Positions 1 through 6,119 of a stretch of 6,501 nucleotides of DNA are shown here, piece after piece (position 1 is the stretch's first letter; each line of letters opens with the position of its first letter). The notes below the pieces were generated by a model. That model had not been told where the DNA came from. It worked only from the letters and a program-made list of their open reading frames with translations, and searched no databases. The position numbers and the translations under genes were made by a program. Location of the stretch: NCBI GenBank assembly GCA_045810285.1, contig JBJMWE010000317.1:1-6501 (forward strand), in the 5' to 3' direction. Origin of the DNA: Scleromatobacter sp045810285 (GTDB lineage: Bacteria > Pseudomonadota > Gammaproteobacteria > Burkholderiales > Burkholderiaceae_C).

Positions 1-1704
1 GCATGGCGGAACGTGCTCGCGCGGCAGCCCGGCACGCGCTGGGCGCTGTTCGCCGAGGACACCTTCGACTTCGCCTGCGCGCTGTTCGGCGCCTGGCACG
101 CCGGCAAGACGGTGGTGGTGCCCGGAGACATGCAGGACGACACCGTCGCCCGCCTGCGCGGCGTCGCCGACGGCTTCCTGGGCGACCTGCCGGGCGCGCT
201 CGCGCCGCCCGCGCCCGTGCATGCGGACGCGCTCCGTTTCGAGCCCCTCGATCGCGCGACGACGCGCCTGGTCGTCTACACCTCGGGCACCAACGGCGAA
301 CCGCTCGCCATCGCCAAGACGCTGGCGCAGCTCGACGCCGAGGTGCACGCGCTCGAGCTGCGTTTCGGCGCGTTGTGCGACACGGGCCTCGCGCCGGTCA
401 ACCTCGACACCGAAGCAATGGCCGGCCTGCAGGATCCGCCCGGCGAGGTCACCACGCCCGTGATCTGGGCCACCGTCACGCACCAGCACATCTACGGCCT
501 GCTGTTCCGCGTGCTGTGGCCGCTGGCCGCGGGCCGCCCGTTCGCCGCCGGGCGCCTGGTGTTCAACGAGGAGATCGCGCAGCGCGTCGCCGGCCCCGCG
601 GTGCTCGTGGCCAGCCCCGCGCACCTGCGCCGGCTGCCCGAGACGGTCGACTGGACGGCCGCGCGCGCCGGGCTGCGCGCGGTGTTCTCGTCCGGCGGCC
701 CGCTGCCGCCCGACGCCGCCGACGCCACGCTGGCGCTGCTGGGCGCCGCGCCGGTGGAGGTGTACGGCAGTTCCGAGACGGGCGGCGTGGCCTGGCGCCA
801 GCGCGCGCGCCACGGCGACACCTGGCAGCCGCTGCCCGGCATCGAGTTCCGCGTCGACGACGGCGAACTCAGCGTGCGCTCGCCGCACCTGCCCGATCGC
901 GAGTGGTACCGCACGGCCGACCGCGCCAGCCCCGGCGCCGACGGCATGGACGGCTTCGAGCTGCACGGGCGCGCCGACCGCATCGTCAAGATCGAGGAGA
1001 AGCGCGTGTCGCTCAATGCGCTGGAGCAGCGCCTGGCCGCCAGCGACGACGTCGCCGAGGCGCGCGTGCTGATGCTGGCCGACGAGCGGCCGGTGGTCGA
1101 CGCCGCCGGCATCACGTTGCCGCACGCGGTGCGACCGGCGGCGGTGGTGGCGCTCAGCGACGCCGGGCGCGCGAAGCTGCAGCGCGTCGGCAAGGCGGCG
1201 CTCGTGGCCGAGCTGCGCGCGCTGCTACTCGCCGCGGTCGACCGCATCGCGCTGCCGCGCCGCTGGCGCTTCGTCGACGCGCTGCCCGCCAACGCGCAGG
1301 GCAAGAGCACCGAGGCGCTGCTGGGCGCGCTGTTCGCGCCGGCCGGTGCCGCCCGGCCGCCGCGTCCGCAGCCGAAGTGGCGCATCGCCGAGCCCGCGCA
1401 CGCGCAGGCGTCGATCGCGCTCGACGCGGCGCTGCTGGTCTTCGACGGCCACTTCCCCGGCGCGCCCATCCTGCCGGGCGTCGCGCAGGTGGACTGGGCG
1501 ATCGCCTTCGCCCGAGAGCGCTTCGACATGCCCGCCAACTTCATCCGCATGGACGCCCTCAAGTTCTCGCAGCCCGCGCTGCCCGGCATGCAGCTCGACC
1601 TCGAACTGCACTGGAACGCCGCCACGGCCACGCTGCAGTTCGAATACCGCTCGACCGCCGGCCGCCATTCCAGCGGCCGCATCGTGTTCGCGGAGGCGGC
1701 GTGA
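1..1704 (+). CDS. Acyl/aryl-acid ligase (ANL superfamily) fused to FabA/FabZ-like dehydratase, 5' partial
   Basis: The N-terminal part is an AMP-forming ligase that would adenylate an aryl or acyl acid and load it onto CoA or an acyl carrier protein. The phosphate-binding motif TSGTNGEPL is at nt 280-306, YGSSETGG (A5) at 763-786, a YRTAD version of the A7 motif at 907-921, GRADRIVKIEEKRVSL (A8 hinge) at 967-1014, and the likely catalytic C-terminal Lys of AQGKSTEALL at 1303-1305. After a Pro/Ala-rich linker (about 1336-1375) comes a hot-dog dehydratase with HFPGAPILPGV; its His is at 1450-1452 and an Asp 14 residues later at 1492-1494, the spacing of the FabA His/Asp dyad. The reading frame is open to the left edge (AWRN precedes the GTG at 13), and the protein begins almost at once in ligase core, so the true start lies upstream. 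In aryl polyene clusters these two activities (ApeH- and ApeI-like) are often separate genes. The stop overlaps the next gene. The role in pigment synthesis is inferred from the neighbours; family assignment is firm. Confidence 0.93.
   Translation, partial: AWRNVLARQPGTRWALFAEDTFDFACALFGAWHAGKTVVVPGDMQDDTVARLRGVADGFLGDLPGALAPPAPVHADALRFEPLDRATTRLVVYTSGTNGEPLAIAKTLAQLDAEVHALELRFGALCDTGLAPVNLDTEAMAGLQDPPGEVTTPVIWATVTHQHIYGLLFRVLWPLAAGRPFAAGRLVFNEEIAQRVAGPAVLVASPAHLRRLPETVDWTAARAGLRAVFSSGGPLPPDAADATLALLGAAPVEVYGSSETGGVAWRQRARHGDTWQPLPGIEFRVDDGELSVRSPHLPDREWYRTADRASPGADGMDGFELHGRADRIVKIEEKRVSLNALEQRLAASDDVAEARVLMLADERPVVDAAGITLPHAVRPAAVVALSDAGRAKLQRVGKAALVAELRALLLAAVDRIALPRRWRFVDALPANAQGKSTEALLGALFAPAGAARPPRPQPKWRIAEPAHAQASIALDAALLVFDGHFPGAPILPGVAQVDWAIAFARERFDMPANFIRMDALKFSQPALPGMQLDLELHWNAATATLQFEYRSTAGRHSSGRIVFAEAA
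1692..1696 (+). promoter_or_regulatory. Shine-Dalgarno GGAGG for the glycosyltransferase
   Basis: A consensus GGAGG lies inside the last codons of the ligase-dehydratase gene, 4 nt before the GTG at 1701. It supports that GTG as the true start, although the frame stays open far upstream, and it fits reinitiation after the overlapping TGA. The spacing is somewhat short. Confidence 0.6.
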
Positions 1705-2507
1705 GCGTCGATCGGGCATCCCGCGCAGGTCGCGCACCCGGCGGCACGGCGCCGTCGACGGACGCGGAGGCCATCCGCGCCTGTGCCGTGATCCCGGTCT
1801 ACAACCACGGCGACGCGGTGGGCGCCGTCGCGGCCAACGTGCGCGCCAACGGCCTGCACTGCATCCTGGTGGACGACGGCAGCGCCGCCGACTGCGCGGC
1901 GGTGCTGGATGCGCTGGCGCAGGCGCCCGACGTCACGCTGGTGCGCCTGGCGCTGAACCAGGGCAAGGGCGGGGCGATGATGGCCGGCCTGCGCGCCGCC
2001 GCGGCCGCGGGGTATTCGCACGCGCTGCAGATCGACGCCGACGGCCAGCACGACGCCGGCGACATCCCGCGCTTCCTGGCGTCGGCCGCCGAGCGTCCCG
2101 ACGCCGTGATCTGCGGCGTGCCGGTGTACGACGAGAGCGTGCCCACGGGCCGCCTGGTCGGCCGCTATGCGACGCACGTCTGGGTCTGGATCAACTCGCT
2201 GTCGCTGGAGATCCGCGATTCGATGTGCGGCTTCCGCGTCTATCCGCTCGCGCCGGTCGTCAAGCTGTTCGACGAGGCGCGCCTGGGCCGGCGCATGGAC
2301 TTCGACCCCGAGGTGCTGGTGCGGCTGCACTGGCGCGGGCTGCGGATCGTGAACATCCCCACGCGCGTCACCTATCCGCAGGACGGCCTGTCGCACTTCC
2401 GGCTCGGGCTGGACAACTGGCTCATCTCGAAGATGCACGCCCGCCTCGCGGTGGGCATGCTGCTGCGCTCGCCGCTGCTGCTGTGGCGCAAGGTGGCCTC
2501 CCGGTGA
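1701..2507 (+). CDS. Family 2 glycosyltransferase (GT-A fold, dolichyl-phosphate-mannose-synthase-like)
   Basis: This 268-residue enzyme would transfer a sugar from a nucleotide sugar, acting at the cytoplasmic face of the membrane. Visible GT2 features are CAVIPVYNHG near residues 28-37, VDDGS at 57-61, NQGKGGA at 86-92, the metal-binding DADGQH (a DxD motif) at 112-117, DSMCGFRVYP at 173-182 and MDFDPEVLVRLHWRG at 199-213. There is no clear multi-pass membrane domain; the C-terminus is basic and moderately hydrophobic. The GTG start at 1701 is chosen because it overlaps the previous stop as GTGA, has GGAGG just upstream and leaves only about 27 residues before the conserved core. The open frame before 1701 is a shadow of the ligase gene. 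Next to an LpxL-type acyltransferase in an aryl-polyene-like operon, it probably helps build the glycolipid anchor of the pigment; the sugar and acceptor cannot be read from the sequence. Confidence 0.92.
   Translation: MSVDRASRAGRAPGGTAPSTDAEAIRACAVIPVYNHGDAVGAVAANVRANGLHCILVDDGSAADCAAVLDALAQAPDVTLVRLALNQGKGGAMMAGLRAAAAAGYSHALQIDADGQHDAGDIPRFLASAAERPDAVICGVPVYDESVPTGRLVGRYATHVWVWINSLSLEIRDSMCGFRVYPLAPVVKLFDEARLGRRMDFDPEVLVRLHWRGLRIVNIPTRVTYPQDGLSHFRLGLDNWLISKMHARLAVGMLLRSPLLLWRKVASR
2490..2496 (+). promoter_or_regulatory. Shine-Dalgarno AAGGTGG for the acyltransferase
   Basis: A good purine-rich site 7 nt before the GTG at 2504 favours that start over the in-frame ATG at 2513, which has only a weak upstream match. 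Confidence 0.55.
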
Positions 2508-3499
2508 GCAACATGCAGCAACGCGAGTCGGGTACCGGGCAGCGCCACTGGTCGTCGATCGGCGAGGAGACCTTCGTCGGCGGCATGTGGCTGCTGTACA
2601 TGCTGTTCCGCGTCGGCGGGCGGCTGCCGTTCCGCCTGTTCCTCTATCCGGTGGTGCTCTGGTACTGGGCCACGAACCGTCCCGCGCGCGAGGCGTCGCT
2701 GGAGTACCTGCAGCGCCTGCAGCAATCCACCGGCGCGCTGGGGCGCGAGCCCGGCCGGCGCGACACGCTGCGCCACTTCTTCTCGTTCGCCGAGACCATC
2801 CTCGACAAGATGCTGGCTGTCGGCGGCCGCTACAAGCTCGAGACGATCCGCTTCGTCGGGCGCGAGCCCTTCGAGGCCATGGTGCGCGCCGGCCAGGGCG
2901 GCCTGCTCGTGACGGCGCACATGGGCTGCCTCGAGATGTGCCAGGCGTCGGCCGACGCCACGCCCGGCATGAAGCTGACGGTGCTGGTGCACACGGTGCA
3001 TGCCGAGCAGTTCAACCGCATGCTGGAGCGGCTCTCGCCGGGGCGCAGCATCTCGCTGATGCAGGTCACGGAGATCTCGCCGGCCACCGCGGTGCTGTTG
3101 TCCGAGCGCGTGGCGCGCGGCGAGTTCGTGGCCATCGCGGGCGACCGCGTGCCCATCATGGCCGGCCGCGCGAGCGCGGTTCAGGTGCCGTTCCTCGGCC
3201 GCGACGCGCCGTTTCCCACCGGCGCCTACATGCTGGCGTCGCTGCTGAAGTGCCCGCTGCTGGCGCTCGGCTGCATCCGCCAGGGCGACGCGCACGAAGT
3301 GGTGTTCGAAAAGCTCGCCGACCGCGTCGTGCTGCCGCGCGGCGACCGCCTTGCCGGCTGCACCGTGCATGCCGAACAGTTCGCCCGCGGCCTGGAGCGC
3401 CTGCTGGCGCGCGCGCCGTACGAATGGTTCAACTTCTTCTCGTTCTGGAACCAGCCGGGCGCGCTTGCCGCCCGGCCCACGCCCCCGCGCCATGACTGA
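2504..3499 (+). CDS. LpxL/HtrB-type lysophospholipid/lipid A-like acyltransferase
   Basis: This 331-residue protein belongs to the LPLAT superfamily, which transfers an acyl chain from acyl-ACP (or a carrier-bound polyene) to a lipid or sugar acceptor at the inner membrane. A hydrophobic N-terminal segment (about residues 24-56, FVGGMWLLYMLF onward) is the membrane anchor. The catalytic HX4(D/E) motif is HMGCLE at 139-144, GDRVPI follows at 213-218, and the C-terminal YEWFNFFSFW at 306-315 is typical of the LpxL group. The GTG at 2504 overlaps the glycosyltransferase stop (GTGA) and has AAGGTGG upstream; ATG 2513 would give 328 residues. A phrase TVHAEQFxRxLERL occurs twice (residues 164-177 and 287-300). 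The role in attaching the pigment to a membrane anchor is inferred from context; a general lipid A acyltransferase is less likely inside this operon. Confidence 0.9.
   Translation: MSNMQQRESGTGQRHWSSIGEETFVGGMWLLYMLFRVGGRLPFRLFLYPVVLWYWATNRPAREASLEYLQRLQQSTGALGREPGRRDTLRHFFSFAETILDKMLAVGGRYKLETIRFVGREPFEAMVRAGQGGLLVTAHMGCLEMCQASADATPGMKLTVLVHTVHAEQFNRMLERLSPGRSISLMQVTEISPATAVLLSERVARGEFVAIAGDRVPIMAGRASAVQVPFLGRDAPFPTGAYMLASLLKCPLLALGCIRQGDAHEVVFEKLADRVVLPRGDRLAGCTVHAEQFARGLERLLARAPYEWFNFFSFWNQPGALAARPTPPRHD
2993..3034 (+). repeat. Internal repeat, copy 1, in the acyltransferase
   Basis: Encodes TVHAEQFNRMLERL (residues 164-177). It matches copy 2 at 3362-3403 in 12 of 14 residues, and 19 of the first 21 bases are identical. 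It lies after the catalytic HX4E motif, where related acyltransferases also have an H-x-E-x-F/N-x-x-L type stretch. Confidence 0.6.
3362..3403 (+). repeat. Internal repeat, copy 2, in the acyltransferase
   Basis: Encodes TVHAEQFARGLERL (residues 287-300), just before the conserved C-terminal WFNFFSFW. An aromatic-x-x-x-L-E pattern is expected here in the family, so part of the similarity to copy 1 may be ordinary conservation plus chance. Confidence 0.6.
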
Positions 3500-5042
3500 A
3501 TCCCGATCCCTCCGCTTCGACGGCCGCCCGCTGACCATCGAGGACGTGTGCCTGCTTTCCGAGAGGAAGGCCGACGCCGCGCTCACCGACGACCCGGCGT
3601 TTCGCGCGCGCATCCGCCGCGGCTCGGAATTCCTCGAGCGCCTGCTGCGCGAGGATGGCGTCGTCTACGGCGTCACCACCGGCTACGGCGATTCGTGCAC
3701 CGTCGTCATCCCGCCCGAACTCGTGCCGGAACTGCCGCACCACCTGTTCGCGTACCACGGCGTCGGCCTGGGCCGCATGCTGGATGCGGCCGAGACGCGC
3801 GCCGTGCTGGCGGCGCGCCTGCAGTCGCTGTCGCAGGGCGTGTCGGGCGTCAGCGTCGAACTGCTGGAGCAGCTCGCCGCGTTCCTGGAGCACGACGTGC
3901 TGCCGCAGATCCCGGCCGAGGGCTCGGTGGGCGCCAGCGGCGACCTGACGCCGCTGTCGTACGTCGCCGCCGCGCTGTGCGGCGAGCGCAACGTGCTGTT
4001 CCAGGGCCGCATCCAGCCTGCCGCCGAGGCGCTGGCGGCGCTCGGCCGCAAGCCGCTGCGCCTGCGCCCGAAGGAGGGCCTGGCGATCATGAACGGCACG
4101 GCGGTGATGACCGCGCTGGCCTGCCTCGCGTGGCAGCGCGCCGACTACGTCTGCCGGCTCGCGTCGCGGCTGACCGCCTGCAACGTGCTGGCCAGCGCCG
4201 GCAACGCGCATCACTTCGACGAGGCGCTGTTCGCCGTCAAGCCGCATGCCGGACAGCAGCGCGTGGCCGCCCGCGTGCGCGCCGACCTCGCCGTCGAGTC
4301 CGACAAGCCCGCCGCGCGCAACGAGCAGCGCCTGCAGGATCGCTACTCGCTGCGCTGCGCGCCGCACGTCGTGGGCGTGCTGGAGGACGCGCTGCCGTTC
4401 CTGCGCCAGCTGATCGAGAACGAGCTCAACTCGGCCAACGACAACCCCATCATCGACGGCGAGCGCGAGCAGGTGCTGCACGGCGGCCACTTCTACGGCG
4501 GCCACATCGCGTTCGCGATGGACAGCCTGAAGAACGCGGTGGCCAACGTCGCCGACCTGCTGGACCGCCAGCTCGCGCTGCTGGTGGACACCCGCTACAA
4601 CCACGGCCTGCCGTCGAACCTGTCGGGCTCGACCGGGGCGCGCGCGCCGATCAACCATGGGCTCAAGGCGCTGCAGATCAGCGTGTCCGCATGGACGGCC
4701 GAGGCGCTCAAGCAGACCATGCCTGCGAGCGTGTTCTCGCGCTCCACCGAGTGCCACAACCAGGACAAGGTGAGCATGGGCACGATCGCCGCACGCGATT
4801 GCCTGCGCGTGCTGGAGCTCACCGAGCAGGTGTGCGCCGCGATGCTGGTGGCCGCGCGCCAGGGCGTCGCGCTGCGCTGCGCCCAGGACGGCGTGGTGCC
4901 CGGCGCCGTGCTGCAGGCGTTCCAGGCCGATCTCGAGCGCCGCATCCCGTTCGTGGCCGAGGATCGCGCGCTCGACGCCGACCTGATCGCCCTGCTGGTC
5001 GCCCTCCGCCAGCGCGCGTGGGGGCTGTACGGCGATGAGTGA
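3492..5042 (+). CDS. Aromatic amino acid ammonia-lyase, MIO type (HAL/TAL/PAL family)
   Basis: A 516-residue lyase, the normal length for bacterial histidine/tyrosine ammonia-lyases; it would remove ammonia from an aromatic amino acid to give an aryl-acrylate. The MIO prosthetic group forms from Ala148-Ser149-Gly150 in GSVGASGDLTPLSY. Other conserved features are the catalytic Tyr59 in VVYGVTTGYG, NGTAVMTALA soon after the MIO region, QDRYSLR at 282-288, NSANDNP at 313-319 and HNQDKVSMGT in the C-terminal third. The substrate-selectivity pair (Ser-His in histidine lyase, His-Leu in Rhodobacter-type tyrosine lyase) aligns by eye with Tyr88-His89 in LFAYHGVGLG, so the substrate is uncertain. 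The ATG at 3492 overlaps the preceding stop by 8 nt and has no clear Shine-Dalgarno, pointing to translational coupling. No other hut genes flank it; the pigment operon context suggests it supplies an aryl acid rather than degrading histidine. Automatic naming as HutH would probably be misleading. Confidence 0.94.
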   Translation: MTESRSLRFDGRPLTIEDVCLLSERKADAALTDDPAFRARIRRGSEFLERLLREDGVVYGVTTGYGDSCTVVIPPELVPELPHHLFAYHGVGLGRMLDAAETRAVLAARLQSLSQGVSGVSVELLEQLAAFLEHDVLPQIPAEGSVGASGDLTPLSYVAAALCGERNVLFQGRIQPAAEALAALGRKPLRLRPKEGLAIMNGTAVMTALACLAWQRADYVCRLASRLTACNVLASAGNAHHFDEALFAVKPHAGQQRVAARVRADLAVESDKPAARNEQRLQDRYSLRCAPHVVGVLEDALPFLRQLIENELNSANDNPIIDGEREQVLHGGHFYGGHIAFAMDSLKNAVANVADLLDRQLALLVDTRYNHGLPSNLSGSTGARAPINHGLKALQISVSAWTAEALKQTMPASVFSRSTECHNQDKVSMGTIAARDCLRVLELTEQVCAAMLVAARQGVALRCAQDGVVPGAVLQAFQADLERRIPFVAEDRALDADLIALLVALRQRAWGLYGDE

Positions 5043-5472
5043 GGCCCGCACGCCCGGCAGGCCGGACCTGTCGCACGAGATCGAGGTCGTGCCGCCGTTC
5101 TTCGACATCGACTCGATGGACATCGTCTGGCACGGCCACTACGTCAAGTACCTCGAGCTGGCGCGCTGCGCGCTGCTGGAGAAGTTCGACTACGGCTACC
5201 TGCGGATGCGCGAATCCGGCTACGGCTGGCCCATCGTCGACCTGCGCCTGAAGTACGTGCGCCCGGCCCTGTTCAACCGGCCGCTGGTCGTGCGCGCCGA
5301 GATCGTGGAATGGGAGAACCGGCTCAAGTTCGAGTACGAGATCCGCGACAAGGCGACCGGCGAGAAGGTCAACTCCGCGATGTCCATCCAGGTGGCCGTC
5401 GACCTCGCCACGCGCGAGATGCAGTACGTCTGCCCGGGCGTGCTGTGGGAACGGCTGGGGGTGGCGTCGTGA
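5035..5472 (+). CDS. Hot-dog acyl-CoA/acyl-ACP thioesterase (4-hydroxybenzoyl-CoA thioesterase family)
   Basis: A compact 145-residue single hot-dog domain, the usual size for YbgC/4-HBT enzymes. The signature FFDIDSMDIVWHGHYVKYLE covers residues 22-41; Asp26 sits where the catalytic Asp17 of Pseudomonas 4-hydroxybenzoyl-CoA thioesterase lies, followed by IVWH and Tyr36, Glu41 and Arg44 of the family pattern. It would hydrolyse an aryl or polyenoyl thioester in the cytoplasm, releasing product or clearing stalled carrier proteins (an ApeK-like role in aryl polyene clusters). The ATG at 5035 overlaps the ammonia-lyase stop by 8 nt (ATGAGTGA); a G-run at 5020-5024 is a weak ribosome binding site. 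Substrate is inferred from context only. Confidence 0.92.
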   Translation: MSEARTPGRPDLSHEIEVVPPFFDIDSMDIVWHGHYVKYLELARCALLEKFDYGYLRMRESGYGWPIVDLRLKYVRPALFNRPLVVRAEIVEWENRLKFEYEIRDKATGEKVNSAMSIQVAVDLATREMQYVCPGVLWERLGVAS

Positions 5473-6119
5473 GCCGGCTCGTGCGCGCCGGCGTGCTGGC
5501 GGCGCTCGCATTCGCGGGCGCCGTGTCGCTTGCCGCCACGCCTGCGCCGGTCGCGTCGGCGCCGGCGGCCGACGCCGTCCGGCTGGTGCGCGACCGGCTC
5601 AAGCTCTCGCCGGTGCTCAAGGGCGAGTTCGAGCAGACCAAGACGCTCAAGGGCTTCAGGAACGCGCTCGTCTCCCGGGGCGAGTTCCTGGTCGCGCGCG
5701 GGCAGGGCGTGTGGTGGCACACGCGCGAGCCGTTCGAGACGACGCTGGTCGTGACGAGGACGCGGCTGTTCACGCGCAACCCGGACGGCAGCGTCGCCAA
5801 CCTGGCGGACGCGCAGGCCGAGCCGGGCGTCCGGCAGGTCAACGAGCTGATCTTCTCGCTGCTGGCCGCCGATCTCGACGCGCTCGCCGACAAGTTCGAC
5901 ATCGCCGCCCAGCCCGTGGGCGCGGCCGGCTGGTCGCTGGTGCTGACGCCGCGCGACCCGGCCGTCGCGAGATTCCTCGTGCGCGCCACGCTCGCGGGCG
6001 AGCGCGACGTGCACTCCGTGCGCATCGAGGAGGCGCGCGGCGACGCGACGCAGATCCGCTTCTCGCACCAGCAGCCCGCCGCGGCGCTGGCGCCCGACGA
6101 GGCCGCGCGCTTCCAATGA
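5469..6119 (+). CDS. LolA-like periplasmic outer-membrane lipoprotein carrier protein
   Basis: A 216-residue exported protein. The N-terminus MSRLVRAGVLAALAFAGAVS (GTG read as Met) is a typical signal peptide with likely cleavage after about residues 22-23, followed by an Ala/Pro-rich spacer. The mature part has LolA-family hallmarks: FEQTKTLKGF at 54-63, a SRGEF strand at 69-73, then GVWWHTREPFET at 80-91, and alternating beta-strand segments to the end. LolA homologues bind acyl chains in a half-barrel and ferry them across the periplasm; the cluster-borne copy probably carries the aryl polyene lipid (ApeL-like) rather than general lipoproteins. The GTG at 5469 overlaps the thioesterase stop as GTGA, with GGGGGTGG at 5457-5464; reading further upstream is a shadow of the thioesterase. 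No lipobox Cys is seen, so it should be soluble. Confidence 0.88.
   Translation: MSRLVRAGVLAALAFAGAVSLAATPAPVASAPAADAVRLVRDRLKLSPVLKGEFEQTKTLKGFRNALVSRGEFLVARGQGVWWHTREPFETTLVVTRTRLFTRNPDGSVANLADAQAEPGVRQVNELIFSLLAADLDALADKFDIAAQPVGAAGWSLVLTPRDPAVARFLVRATLAGERDVHSVRIEEARGDATQIRFSHQQPAAALAPDEAARFQ

Noticed and set aside
13..15. GTG near the left edge as the ligase start
   Set aside because: The frame is open before it and the usual N-terminal leader of the ligase is missing, so the gene continues upstream of the window.
3..1700. Open frame running into the glycosyltransferase from the left edge, suggesting a giant fusion
   Set aside because: The part before 1701 is Arg/Ala-rich noise overlapping the ligase in another frame; GT2 motifs begin only after the GTG at 1701, which has a Shine-Dalgarno sequence and a GTGA overlap.
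492..2438. 648-codon open frame on the minus strand
   Set aside because: It runs antisense to the ligase and glycosyltransferase, has Arg/Ala/Ser-rich low-complexity translation and no recognisable motif. Long spurious frames are expected at this GC content.
3351..3491. N-terminal extension of the ammonia-lyase upstream of the ATG at 3492
   Set aside because: The extension is low-complexity Ala/Arg/Ser/Pro sequence lying over the acyltransferase C-terminus; MIO lyases of about 510 residues start near 3492.
3492..5042. Histidine utilisation (hut) operon
   Set aside because: No urocanase, imidazolonepropionase or hutC-like gene is adjacent, and the neighbours are all pigment or lipid functions; the Ser-His pair of histidine lyases is not present in full.
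3429..5123. 564-codon minus-strand frame opposite the ammonia-lyase
   Set aside because: Translation is rich in Arg, Gln, His and Ala with no family motif, while the plus-strand frame carries the full MIO-lyase signature. It is a GC-driven shadow.
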